Below, piece by piece: positions 1-5,405 of a stretch of DNA of 5,829 nucleotides. The position numbers were made by a program, and so were the translations under genes. This DNA is from an uncultured Clostridia bacterium (GTDB taxonomy: Bacteria; Bacillota; Clostridia; Christensenellales; Aristaeellaceae). The stretch is from assembly GCA_945877525.1 (NCBI GenBank), contig CAMDVP010000195.1, positions 1-5,829 of the forward strand, in the 5' to 3' direction. A model generated the notes under the pieces. That model did no database searches. It was given only the letters and a program-made list of their open reading frames with translations, and was not told the DNA's origin. Positions within the stretch are counted from its first letter, which is position 1. Each line of letters starts with the position of its first letter.

Positions 1-2
1 AC

Positions 3-953
3 GAGATTCTTTCCGCCACGGGCATGCCATATGACACTCTGGAGGGTATTATCGGCTGGGATGAAAAACAGACTCCGGTCGGTTCTTTGAAGGAAATGGG
101 CGTTTCCTATCGTCAGGTGGAGCTCACCGAGCAAGGCACGATTGATGTGGATGCGGTGGATCGCGCCATTACGCCGAAAACTCGCCTTGTTATCGCTCAG
201 CGCAGCCGAGGGTATGCATGGCGTCCGTCGCTGATGCCGGAGGCGTTCCGTGCCTTGGCGGACATGCTGCATACCCGCCATCCCGGGGTGAGGCTGATGG
301 TGGACAACTGTTATGGTGAATTCGTCTGCGACCGGGAGCCCAGCCATTATGGCGCGGATATCTGCGTGGGCAGCCTGATTAAGAATCCAGGAGGCGGCCT
401 GGCTCCTACGGGAGGATATATTGTGGGCAAAGCAGATGCCGTTGAGCGGATTTCCTATCGACTCACCGCTCCTGGCATCGGGCTTGAGGTCGGCTCCTAC
501 GCAGCCAGCTATCAGCCCTTTTATCAGGGGTTATTCATGGCGCCCCATACTGTGGCGCAAGCACTGAAAACAGCCTGCCTGGCCGCGCAGGTGTTTGAGG
601 ACCTTGGCATGGTCACCACGCCCTCGGCTGCATCCCCCCGGGCTGATATTATCCAGGCTATCCAGATGAAGACCCCGGAGCGATTGGTTGCTTTCTGCCA
701 GGGCATTCAGATGGCGTCGCCTATTGACAGCATGGCCCTTCCCGAGCCCTGGGATATGCCAGGCTATCAGGATCAGGTGGTGATGGCCGCAGGGACTTTC
801 GTATCCGGCGCATCCATCGAATTGAGCGCCGACGCGCCCATGCGTGAGCCCTATACTGCCTATTTGCAGGGCGGACTGACCTATACGCACGGACGCATTG
901 CCCTGGGCCAGGCCCTCCAGCGCATGATAGACACTGGCGCCCTGATCCTATAA
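3..953 (+). CDS. ynbB: Methionine gamma-lyase family PLP enzyme (YnbB / 'aluminium resistance' family), 5'-truncated by window edge
   Basis: This is the C-terminal part, about 316 residues, of a cytosolic PLP-dependent Cys/Met-metabolism (fold type I) enzyme of the YnbB family. The frame is open from base 3, before the first ATG at 24, and the residues before that ATG (EILSATG, then MPYDTLEGIIG) continue the family pattern. The true start is therefore upstream; whole members are roughly 400-430 residues. Visible signatures are QRSRGYAWRPS, the cofactor-domain DNCYGEF (Asp codon 303-305), SLIKNPGGGLAPTGGY with the presumed Schiff-base Lys at codon 381-383, YRLTAPGIG, the EPWDMPGYQDQVVMAAGTF block and a C-terminal QGGLTYTHGR. 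Family members are annotated as methionine gamma-lyase-like or aluminium resistance proteins, but the physiological substrate is poorly established. In many Clostridia this gene follows miaA and hfq, which cannot be checked here. It ends at TAA and is followed by a terminator, so it is probably the last gene of its unit. Family assignment is very secure; the reaction is not. Confidence 0.93.
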   Translation, partial: EILSATGMPYDTLEGIIGWDEKQTPVGSLKEMGVSYRQVELTEQGTIDVDAVDRAITPKTRLVIAQRSRGYAWRPSLMPEAFRALADMLHTRHPGVRLMVDNCYGEFVCDREPSHYGADICVGSLIKNPGGGLAPTGGYIVGKADAVERISYRLTAPGIGLEVGSYAASYQPFYQGLFMAPHTVAQALKTACLAAQVFEDLGMVTTPSAASPRADIIQAIQMKTPERLVAFCQGIQMASPIDSMALPEPWDMPGYQDQVVMAAGTFVSGASIELSADAPMREPYTAYLQGGLTYTHGRIALGQALQRMIDTGALIL

Positions 954-955
954 CA

Positions 956-974
956 AACCGACCGTCGGTCGGTT
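956..974. promoter_or_regulatory. Perfect 19-bp palindrome (9-bp arms, 1-nt centre), possible repressor operator
   Basis: The arms AACCGACCG (956-964) and CGGTCGGTT (966-974) are exact reverse complements around a single T. The element starts 2 nt after the ynbB stop and ends at the edge of the proposed -35 of the spoIVFA promoter. Its form, an A/T-flanked ACCGACC-GGTCGGT repeat, resembles operators of TetR-family repressors, but no such regulator is in the window. As RNA it could form a hairpin of about 7 bp, but no U-tract follows, so it is not a terminator on its own. The symmetry is seen directly; the operator role is inferred. Confidence 0.5.
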
Positions 975-1001
975 ATGATGCCACCTTTCCAGGCATACAT
1001 T
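973..1001 (+). promoter_or_regulatory. Likely sigma-E (mother-cell sporulation) promoter of spoIVFAB
   Basis: CATACATT at 994-1001 matches the Bacillus sigma-E -10 consensus CATACAnT exactly. A weaker -35 candidate, TTATGAT (973-979), lies 14 bp upstream, the usual sigma-E spacing. In Bacillus spoIVF belongs to the sigma-E regulon, so a sigma-E promoter is expected here. Transcription would begin near 1007-1009, giving a leader of only about 17 nt before the ATG at 1025. The -10 lies in the loop region of the ynbB terminator. The -10 match is strong and the -35 match only partial. Confidence 0.65.
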
Positions 1002-1023
1002 GCTGCTGGAAAGGTGGTTTTTT
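981..1023 (+). terminator. Intrinsic terminator of the ynbB unit
   Basis: CCACCTTTCCAG (981-992) pairs perfectly with CTGGAAAGGTGG (1006-1017), giving a 12-bp stem. A further GCA/TGC pairing (993-995 with 1001-1003) across a 2-nt bulge leaves a 5-nt loop. Six T residues follow directly (1018-1023). This is a textbook Rho-independent terminator. The T-tract runs to 1 nt before the spoIVFA start codon, so it also forms the spacer between the SD and the start. Confidence 0.85.
1010..1017 (+). promoter_or_regulatory. Shine-Dalgarno site of spoIVFA, inside the terminator 3' arm
   Basis: AAAGGTGG matches the strong SD AAAGGAGG at 7 of 8 positions and lies 7 nt before the ATG at 1025. It is also the distal arm of the ynbB terminator stem. 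It would be paired in RNA reading through from ynbB, but free in RNA started at the sigma-E promoter near 1008. Confidence 0.65.
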
Positions 1024-1024
1024 C

Positions 1025-1699
1025 ATGGAAAAGCTCCGTCCTGAAGACACTGTTACAAAGGAGATTCGCGTCAAGAGCAGAAAAACTGCGGAACCCCCTC
1101 AAATTCAGTGGTGTGAGCTTCCCAAGCCGTGCCGTCGCGAGGAGCTGCTGAAAAACCTGGCCGTGGCCTCCGCACTGGTGCTGTGCACAGTGGCGCTCAG
1201 GAGCGGTGCGGTGCCCACAGCCTCCACCATGACAGATGCTGTACTGGCAGCGGCAACAGGCGATACGCTCCTGGATGACAGCCTGGGCAAGCTGTCCTTC
1301 GTCAGCGCCATTTTTCCGGAAGCAACGCTTGTTTTCGGAGAAACTGCGACGGAAAGCATGGCGTTGCCCGTCAGCGGAGGATCCGTAGTGCATGCATGGA
1401 GCCAGGCTGAACCGTATGTTACCTGGCAAAGCAGCCGCAGCGAGGTCTTTGCGGCCTGCAGCGGCACGGTGATGGGTATTTACCATGGCGATGGTGAAGA
1501 ACGGCTGGTGCAAATACAAACCGATAGTGGGCTGACCTGCGTGTACGGCTGCCTCGCACAGGTTGCGTTGCAGGAGGGGGATCGGGTGGAAACCGGCGAC
1601 CTGCTGGGCACGCTGACGGCAGAGCGGCAATGCGCCTTTGAGGTGCGGCGGGACGGGATCAGCGTGGATCCTGCCCTGTACCTTCGCAGCGCCACATGA
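1025..1699 (+). CDS. spoIVFA: SpoIVFA-like sporulation protein (degenerate M23 domain), partner of SpoIVFB
   Basis: This 224-residue protein has a basic N-terminus (about 1-43), one hydrophobic segment (about 44-58, NLAVASALVLCTVAL), a short linker with the GKLSFVSAIFPEA block (88-100), and a C-terminal M23/LytM-like beta domain (about 114-221). That domain shows the fold's landmarks: ACSGTV, LVQIQTDSGLTCVYG, VALQEGDRVETGDLLGTL, FEVRRDG and DPALYL. The zinc ligands of active M23 peptidases are absent: TWQSS stands where HxGxD would be, VYGC where YxH would be, and CAFEV where HLHFE would be. The domain is therefore non-enzymatic, as in Bacillus SpoIVFA. There SpoIVFA scaffolds and restrains SpoIVFB in the outer forespore membrane until SpoIVB and CtpB cleave it. 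The immediately downstream M50 protease, with a 4-nt ATGA overlap, makes the identification firm. The ATG at 1025 is the only well-placed start. Sequence identity to Bacillus SpoIVFA is probably low, so the name rests on architecture and neighbour. Confidence 0.85.
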   Translation: MEKLRPEDTVTKEIRVKSRKTAEPPQIQWCELPKPCRREELLKNLAVASALVLCTVALRSGAVPTASTMTDAVLAAATGDTLLDDSLGKLSFVSAIFPEATLVFGETATESMALPVSGGSVVHAWSQAEPYVTWQSSRSEVFAACSGTVMGIYHGDGEERLVQIQTDSGLTCVYGCLAQVALQEGDRVETGDLLGTLTAERQCAFEVRRDGISVDPALYLRSAT

Positions 1700-2622
1700 T
1701 TGGCCGTCGCAGACTGTTTTCCATTGGCTGCACAGAAATCAGCCTTCACCTTGCCACGGTGCTTTTTGTGCTGTACGCGGTGCTGCTGGGACATGGCGTA
1801 TGGTTGATGGCTGGTATGGTCTCGATATTGCTACATGAATGTGCCCACGGCGCGACGGCGACGCTGCTGGGCTATCCGCCTGCGTCCATTGAGTTGACCC
1901 CTCTGGGGGCGCTCATGCGGCTGGAGGATGAAGCCGCGTTGCCGCCGATCAAACGACTGCTGATCCTTCTGGCCGGTCCGGCAGCAACGCTGCTTCTGTG
2001 CTGGTCCGCCCTTGTGTTAACCCGTTGTGGCACGCTGGACAGGTATACGGGGCAGCTGATCTTCATGGCGAATGTTTCCATTCTGCTGGTCAATCTGCTT
2101 CCGGCACTGCCATTGGACGGCGGACGTGTGCTGGCGCTGCTGCTCTCATTGTGCCTTTCGGGGGATACGGTGCGCCGCGTGATGCGATGGCTGGGTACGG
2201 TGCTCGGGGGTGGGTGCATTGTGCTCAACATTGTTCTTTGCTGGACGGCAGGCGGAGGAAATCTGTCGCTGACCTGCGCTGGCTGCTTTCTCATGTATGC
2301 GGCTTCCACAGGCACGGCCACAGCGGCGCTGTCGGAACTGCGCAGCTTTATGGCGCGCAAACTGCGCCTTGAAAAAAGCGGACGGCTTCGCTGCCGGGTT
2401 GTGGCGGTGATGGAGCCGCTGCCGCTGCGGTCTGCGGTGAGCTCACTGGCTCCATCGCAGTACACGCTGTTTCTCGTGATTCAGCCGGGCACTATGCGCT
2501 GTCTCGGCTATGCCACGGAGGAACAGGTCATATCCCGATATCTGAGCAGTCCGGGCGAGACCTGCGCAACGCTTGCGCTTCACCTCGCGCATGGTCAAAA
2601 AGAAGCCAAATATACTGATTGA
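1696..2622 (+). CDS. spoIVFB: SpoIVFB-like intramembrane M50 metalloprotease (site-2 protease)
   Basis: This 308-residue polytopic zinc protease is predicted to cut pro-sigma-K within or near the mother-cell membrane around the forespore, releasing active sigma-K. The zinc motif HECAH (47-51, Glu48 catalytic) lies in an early membrane helix. The second M50 signature, NLLPALPLDGGR (133-144), carries the third ligand Asp141. The family block LLAGPAATLLL (91-101) lies between them. About six hydrophobic segments occupy residues 17-215. The C-terminal region from about 232 is soluble and looks like a divergent CBS-type domain, as in Bacillus SpoIVFB, where it binds nucleotide. Length is close to the family norm (Bacillus 288 residues). 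No SD precedes the ATG at 1696; the overlap with the spoIVFA stop suggests translational coupling and matched amounts of protease and regulator. The TGA stop falls inside the -35 element of the feo promoter. Other M50B proteases share the motifs, but the SpoIVFA-like neighbour supports this call. Presence of pro-sigma-K or bofA elsewhere cannot be checked. Confidence 0.9.
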   Translation: MIGRRRLFSIGCTEISLHLATVLFVLYAVLLGHGVWLMAGMVSILLHECAHGATATLLGYPPASIELTPLGALMRLEDEAALPPIKRLLILLAGPAATLLLCWSALVLTRCGTLDRYTGQLIFMANVSILLVNLLPALPLDGGRVLALLLSLCLSGDTVRRVMRWLGTVLGGGCIVLNIVLCWTAGGGNLSLTCAGCFLMYAASTGTATAALSELRSFMARKLRLEKSGRLRCRVVAVMEPLPLRSAVSSLAPSQYTLFLVIQPGTMRCLGYATEEQVISRYLSSPGETCATLALHLAHGQKEAKYTD

Positions 2623-2647
2623 CAGGAGGGTTAGTTGGTGCTATCCT
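2619..2647 (+). promoter_or_regulatory. Sigma-A promoter of the feoAB operon
   Basis: A perfect -35, TTGACA (2619-2624), is followed after 17 bp by TATCCT (2642-2647), which matches TATAAT at 4 of 6. The predicted start is near 2654, inside the inverted repeat at 2650-2665, giving a leader of about 36 nt. The -35 overlaps the spoIVFB stop codon (2620-2622). This promoter lets the iron genes be expressed independently of sporulation. Confidence 0.7.
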
Positions 2648-2649
2648 AT

Positions 2650-2665
2650 GTTAGTATTTACTAAC
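2650..2665. promoter_or_regulatory. Inverted-repeat operator, DtxR/MntR-family-like, over the feo transcription start
   Basis: GTTAGTA (2650-2656) and TACTAAC (2659-2665) are exact inverted repeats around TT. Beyond a mismatch at 2649/2666, bases 2647-2648 and 2667-2668 also pair. The TTAG...CTAA form resembles operators of DtxR/IdeR/MntR metal-dependent repressors and not a Fur box. It begins 2 nt after the -10 and covers the predicted start, a position suited to iron-dependent repression of feo. An extra GTTAGT half-site lies 20 bp upstream (2630-2635). The repeat is seen directly; the regulator is inferred. Confidence 0.65.
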
Positions 2666-2689
2666 TTACGAAGGAAGTGTCGGCTGCTT

Positions 2690-2959
2690 ATGGAGAAGGG
2701 AAGCCATGAGCCTCAAAGGGCCAATGTTGCTCAGCTTCAGCCCGGTGAGAGCGGTATTGTTGAATCGGTGGGCGGCGAGGGCGCGCTGCACCGGCATCTG
2801 CTGGATATGGGCATCACCCCCGGCGTGCGGGTAACCCTTCAGAAAACGGCGCCCATGGGCGATCCATTGGAAATTCACCTTCGAGGCTATGCCCTGACAC
2901 TGCGCAAGGACGACGCGGCCAAAATCACCCTGCAAGCCGGAAAGGGGGAGCAGGCATGA
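2690..2959 (+). CDS. feoA: Ferrous iron transport protein A (FeoA, SH3-like)
   Basis: This small cytosolic FeoA protein (89 residues from the chosen start) supports Fe(II) uptake by FeoB, probably by binding it; its exact biochemical role is unsettled. The family pattern is clear: QLQPGESGIVESV, then HLLDMGITPGVRVTLQKTAPMGDPLEIHLRGYALTLRKDDAAKITL. The frame is open from 2573, inside spoIVFB, but that extension has no FeoA character and lies upstream of the promoter and operator. The ATG at 2690 is the first in-frame start downstream of the predicted transcription start; the in-frame ATG at 2648 lies before it. Its SD GAAGGAAG (2670-2677) sits 12 nt upstream, a longer spacing than usual, so initiation may be modest. 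The TGA overlaps the feoB ATG (ATGA, 2956-2959). Confidence 0.93.
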   Translation: MEKGSHEPQRANVAQLQPGESGIVESVGGEGALHRHLLDMGITPGVRVTLQKTAPMGDPLEIHLRGYALTLRKDDAAKITLQAGKGEQA

Positions 2960-5061
2960 GCAAGGCGCGGTACACCTTTGCCCTGGCAGGCAACCAGAAC
3001 AGTGGGAAAACCACCCTGTTCAATGTGCTCACAGGCTCCAATCAGCATGTGGGCAACTGGCCCGGGGTAACCGTGGAGCAGAAAACCGGCGTGCTGATTC
3101 ACCACCATCATGGCGGGGATGCTCACTTCGGTCTGCCGGCACTCGGGGGAAAAAAGCGCATGCAGGATGAGGAAAACTCTGATGTAGAGATTGTCGACCT
3201 GCCCGGCATCTATTCCCTCAGCCCTTACTCCATGGAGGAAATTGTGTCTCGCAATTTCATCACCCTGGAAAAGCCTGATGTGGTGATTAACATTGTGGAC
3301 GCCACCAACCTGGAGCGCAACCTGTATCTGACGCTGCAGCTTCTGCAGCTGGGTACCCCCATGGTGATTGCCCTGAACATGATGGACGAGGTGCGCGCCC
3401 ATGGGGATGTGATTCACCTGGACATTCTGCAGCGGGAGCTGCATGTGCCGGTGGTGGCCATCTGCGCCCGCAAGGGGGAAGGCATTGACGAGCTGGTGCG
3501 CCTGTCCATGGATGCGGCGGAGCATCACCGGACGACGCCTCCCCTCGATATCTGCGGCGGCCCGGCCCACAAGGCGCTGCATGCCATGGCTCATCTGATG
3601 GAACCCAGGGCCATAGCGGCCGGGCTCACACCACGCTATGCAGCCACCAAACTGCTGGAGGGCGACGAGCCCATGGCGGAACTGCTGAAGCTTTCCGAGG
3701 ATGAAAAGCACATCATCGAGGAGATTGTCTCCGAGATGGAGGAGGCCGCGGGTATGGAACGCGCCGCGGTGATGGCGGATGTGCGCTACAACTACATCGA
3801 GCGGCTGCTGGACAAGGCGGTGGTTCGCAAAAACCCGGACGTTGACCAGCTGTCCGTATCAGATCGGGTGGACAGAGTGCTGACCCATCCGGTGCTTGCT
3901 ATACCGCTGTTTATCTTTGCCATGCTGATGGTGTTCTACATCACCTTCGGTCCCATCGGCTCGTGGGTATCCGATGGGTTTGAGGGCCTTGTCAACGTGG
4001 GTATCGCGGCTATCGGCGCGTGGCTTTCCGGCGCGGGGGTGGCGCAGTGGCTGCAGGCGCTGGTGGTGGACGGTGTGCTGACCGGTGTGGGCAGCGTGCT
4101 ATCCTTCATGCCCTCCATTGTCATTCTGTTCATGTGTCTGTCTATCCTGGAGGACAGCGGCTACATGGCCCGCGCAGCCTTCCTGATGGACAAACCCCTG
4201 CGGAAAATCGGCCTGAACGGACGCAGCTTCATTCCCATGATCATGGGCTTCGGCTGCACGGTACCGGCGGTGATGTCGGCCAGGAGCATGTCCAGCAGAC
4301 GGGACAGACGCTTTACCATCCTGTTGACGCCCTTTATGTCCTGCGGCGCGAAGGTGCCGGTGTACGCGCTGTTTGCCAAGGCGTTTTTCGATGACAACCT
4401 GGTGCTGGTGATGAGCTGCCTGTATCTGGGCGGCATTCTGGTGGCGGTGATTGCAGGCCTAATCCTCAAGAGGGTGCTCTTCCATGGCGACGCAGCCCCC
4501 TTCATCATGGAGCTGCCCGCCTACCGTCTGCCGACTCCGCGCAACGTACTTCGCACCATGTGGGACAAGGCAAAGGACTTTATCCAGCGGGCCTTTACGG
4601 TGATTTTCCTGGCCACAGTGATCGTATGGTTTCTGCAGTCCTTTACCTTCCGGTTCGAAGCGGCGCAAACCATTCAGGAAAGCATGCTTGGAACCATTGC
4701 CGGGCTGATTGCCCCCATCTTCCGCCCATTGGGCTTTGGCACGGTGGAGGCTTCTACAGCGGTACTGACAGGCATCATGGCCAAGGAAAGCGTTGTCAGT
4801 ACGCTGGCGGTGCTGACGGGCGTGAATATCGAGTCCGGCGCCATGCTTTCAGCGTTGCACGGCATCTTTCCTTCCACGTCGGCAGCTATGGCCTTTCTAA
4901 CCTTTGTGCTTCTGTACATGCCCTGCGTAGCAGCCTTTGCAGCCATGAAGCGTGAGCTGGAAAGCCGCCGCTGGGCCATTGCAGCGGTGGCTGGACAGAC
5001 GACAGTCGCCTGGGTATGCGCCTTGATCGTGTACACCCTGGCGCACCTTGCGGGGGTATGA
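2956..5061 (+). CDS. feoB: Ferrous iron transport protein B (FeoB), GTPase-coupled Fe(II) permease
   Basis: This 701-residue inner-membrane Fe(II) importer has an N-terminal G domain: G1 GNQNSGKT (12-19), switch I WPGVTVEQ (35-42), G3 DLPG (81-84), G4 NMMD (141-144) and G5 CARKGEG (170-176). The helical GDI-like region follows (about 200-290). A polytopic region from about 313 carries two gate/FeoB_C repeats with GFGCTVPAVMSAR (431-443, Cys434), FMSCGAKVPVY (460-470, Cys463) and IMAKESVVSTLAVL (607-620). Length fits the family. Unusually, the segment between G2 and G3 (about residues 48-75) is longer than in typical FeoB and begins with a His cluster (HHHHGGDAH, 49-57) followed by a charged stretch. 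An SD-like AAAGGGGGAG (2941-2950) lies 5 nt before the ATG, which overlaps the feoA stop. Regulation is presumably from the operator upstream of feoA. Confidence 0.97.
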   Translation: MSKARYTFALAGNQNSGKTTLFNVLTGSNQHVGNWPGVTVEQKTGVLIHHHHGGDAHFGLPALGGKKRMQDEENSDVEIVDLPGIYSLSPYSMEEIVSRNFITLEKPDVVINIVDATNLERNLYLTLQLLQLGTPMVIALNMMDEVRAHGDVIHLDILQRELHVPVVAICARKGEGIDELVRLSMDAAEHHRTTPPLDICGGPAHKALHAMAHLMEPRAIAAGLTPRYAATKLLEGDEPMAELLKLSEDEKHIIEEIVSEMEEAAGMERAAVMADVRYNYIERLLDKAVVRKNPDVDQLSVSDRVDRVLTHPVLAIPLFIFAMLMVFYITFGPIGSWVSDGFEGLVNVGIAAIGAWLSGAGVAQWLQALVVDGVLTGVGSVLSFMPSIVILFMCLSILEDSGYMARAAFLMDKPLRKIGLNGRSFIPMIMGFGCTVPAVMSARSMSSRRDRRFTILLTPFMSCGAKVPVYALFAKAFFDDNLVLVMSCLYLGGILVAVIAGLILKRVLFHGDAAPFIMELPAYRLPTPRNVLRTMWDKAKDFIQRAFTVIFLATVIVWFLQSFTFRFEAAQTIQESMLGTIAGLIAPIFRPLGFGTVEASTAVLTGIMAKESVVSTLAVLTGVNIESGAMLSALHGIFPSTSAAMAFLTFVLLYMPCVAAFAAMKRELESRRWAIAAVAGQTTVAWVCALIVYTLAHLAGV

Positions 5062-5213
5062 CCATGGGCACGTTGCTGACCATCCTTATCGCTGCGGCAG
5101 TATTGGGCTATGCGCTGTACCTGCTGGTGCGCATGTTCAGACATCCCGGTGGAAATTGCGGCTGCGGAAACTGCCCCATGGCGGGCGGATGCCACCGTAA
5201 GGAGCAACCCTGA
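5058..5213 (+). CDS. FeoB-associated Cys-rich membrane protein
   Basis: This 51-residue protein has one N-terminal membrane helix (about 5-24, TLLTILIAAAVLGYALYLLV), a short basic turn (RMFRH), and a small tail with four cysteines: CGCGNC (34-39) and GGCH (43-46). This matches the 'FeoB-associated Cys-rich membrane protein' family found directly after feoB in many Firmicutes. The role is unproven; the thiolate-rich tail could bind Fe(II) or help FeoB assemble, possibly serving a FeoC-like function. The ATG at 5058 overlaps the feoB stop (ATGA), favouring coupled translation. The ATG at 5064 is an alternative start, with GGGGG (5052-5056) at a better SD distance, and would shorten the protein by two residues. 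An in-frame ATG at 5016 lies deep inside feoB and is unlikely. Confidence 0.85.
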   Translation: MTMGTLLTILIAAAVLGYALYLLVRMFRHPGGNCGCGNCPMAGGCHRKEQP

Positions 5214-5223
5214 AGTCCTTTCC

Positions 5224-5285
5224 ATGGCCCGGAGAAGCGTTTCGTCCCTTTGGGAAAAGCGCATTCATCCGGGCTGTTTCCGTTT
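5224..5285 (+). terminator. Probable terminator of the feo operon
   Basis: GCCCGGA (5227-5233) pairs exactly with TCCGGGC (5268-5274). Inner pairing continues as GAA/TTC and GCG/CGC with single bulged A residues, and a nested TCCC-TTT-GGGA hairpin caps it. Two outer G-U pairs and an A-U pair can extend the base. A discontinuous T-rich run (TGTTTCCGTTT, 5275-5285) follows. The hairpin starts about 14 nt after the last feo stop, but the long branched stem and interrupted U-tract make it weaker than the ynbB terminator. Confidence 0.55.
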
Positions 5286-5306
5286 GTCGGAAGATATGCC
5301 AATCCC

Positions 5307-5335
5307 TTGACATTGCGCGGCGTTTCCTCTATAAT
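5307..5335 (+). promoter_or_regulatory. Perfect-consensus sigma-A promoter for transketolase
   Basis: TTGACA (5307-5312), a 17-bp spacer and TATAAT (5330-5335) match the housekeeping consensus at 12 of 12 positions. The predicted start is near 5342, giving a leader of about 64 nt. No operator-like repeat overlaps it, so strong, largely constitutive expression is expected. Confidence 0.9.
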
Positions 5336-5363
5336 TTAAAGGTGTACGGACAGAAATGGTTTT

Positions 5364-5381
5364 CCGCCGTGAAAGCGGCGG
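5364..5381 (+). other. GC hairpin in the transketolase mRNA leader
   Basis: CCGCCG (5364-5369) and CGGCGG (5376-5381) form a 6-bp all-GC stem with the 6-nt loop TGAAAG. It lies about 22 nt into the predicted transcript and 9 nt before the SD. No U-tract follows, so it is not a terminator. It may stabilise the mRNA 5' end or tune initiation. The leader is too short and simple for a known riboswitch class that I recognise. Confidence 0.4.
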
Positions 5382-5390
5382 CAAGGCATA

Positions 5391-5399
5391 AAAGGAGGT
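5391..5399 (+). promoter_or_regulatory. Strong Shine-Dalgarno site fixing the transketolase start
   Basis: AAAGGAGGT is fully complementary to the 16S rRNA 3' end and sits 6 nt before the ATG at 5406, which makes that start unambiguous. Confidence 0.9.
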
Positions 5400-5405
5400 A
5401 CTTTG

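Noticed and set aside
950..979. Sigma-A-like promoter (ATAACA, 18 bp, TATGAT) for spoIVFA.
   Set aside because: The -35 matches at only 4 of 6, and the exact sigma-E -10 downstream fits the expected regulon better. It would also start inside the terminator stem. Kept only as a possibility in the palindrome finding.
881..1630. Long minus-strand open frame of 249 codons opposite spoIVFA.
   Set aside because: It overlaps a recognisable gene over most of its length, crosses the terminator and promoter region, and its product looks like the reverse-strand shadow of GC-rich coding DNA.
2573..2689. N-terminal extension of FeoA back to ATG 2573 or 2648.
   Set aside because: The extension lies within spoIVFB and the promoter/operator, has no FeoA similarity, and both starts precede the predicted transcription start.
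2706..2834. Short + strand frame of about 42 codons beginning at ATG 2706 inside feoA, with a good SD-like GAGAAGGGA upstream.
   Set aside because: It is out of frame with the clearly conserved FeoA sequence, its product resembles nothing I recognise, and the feoA frame shows no sign of a frameshift.
2887..3711. Minus-strand open frame of 274 codons opposite feoB, with a His/Gln-rich product.
   Set aside because: It is antisense to the unmistakable FeoB G domain; the His/Gln bias comes from the complement of Leu/Met-rich codons.
5342..5405. A riboswitch (for example TPP-responsive) in the transketolase leader.
   Set aside because: The leader is only about 64 nt, has one simple hairpin, and lacks the conserved TPP-riboswitch core or any alternative terminator.
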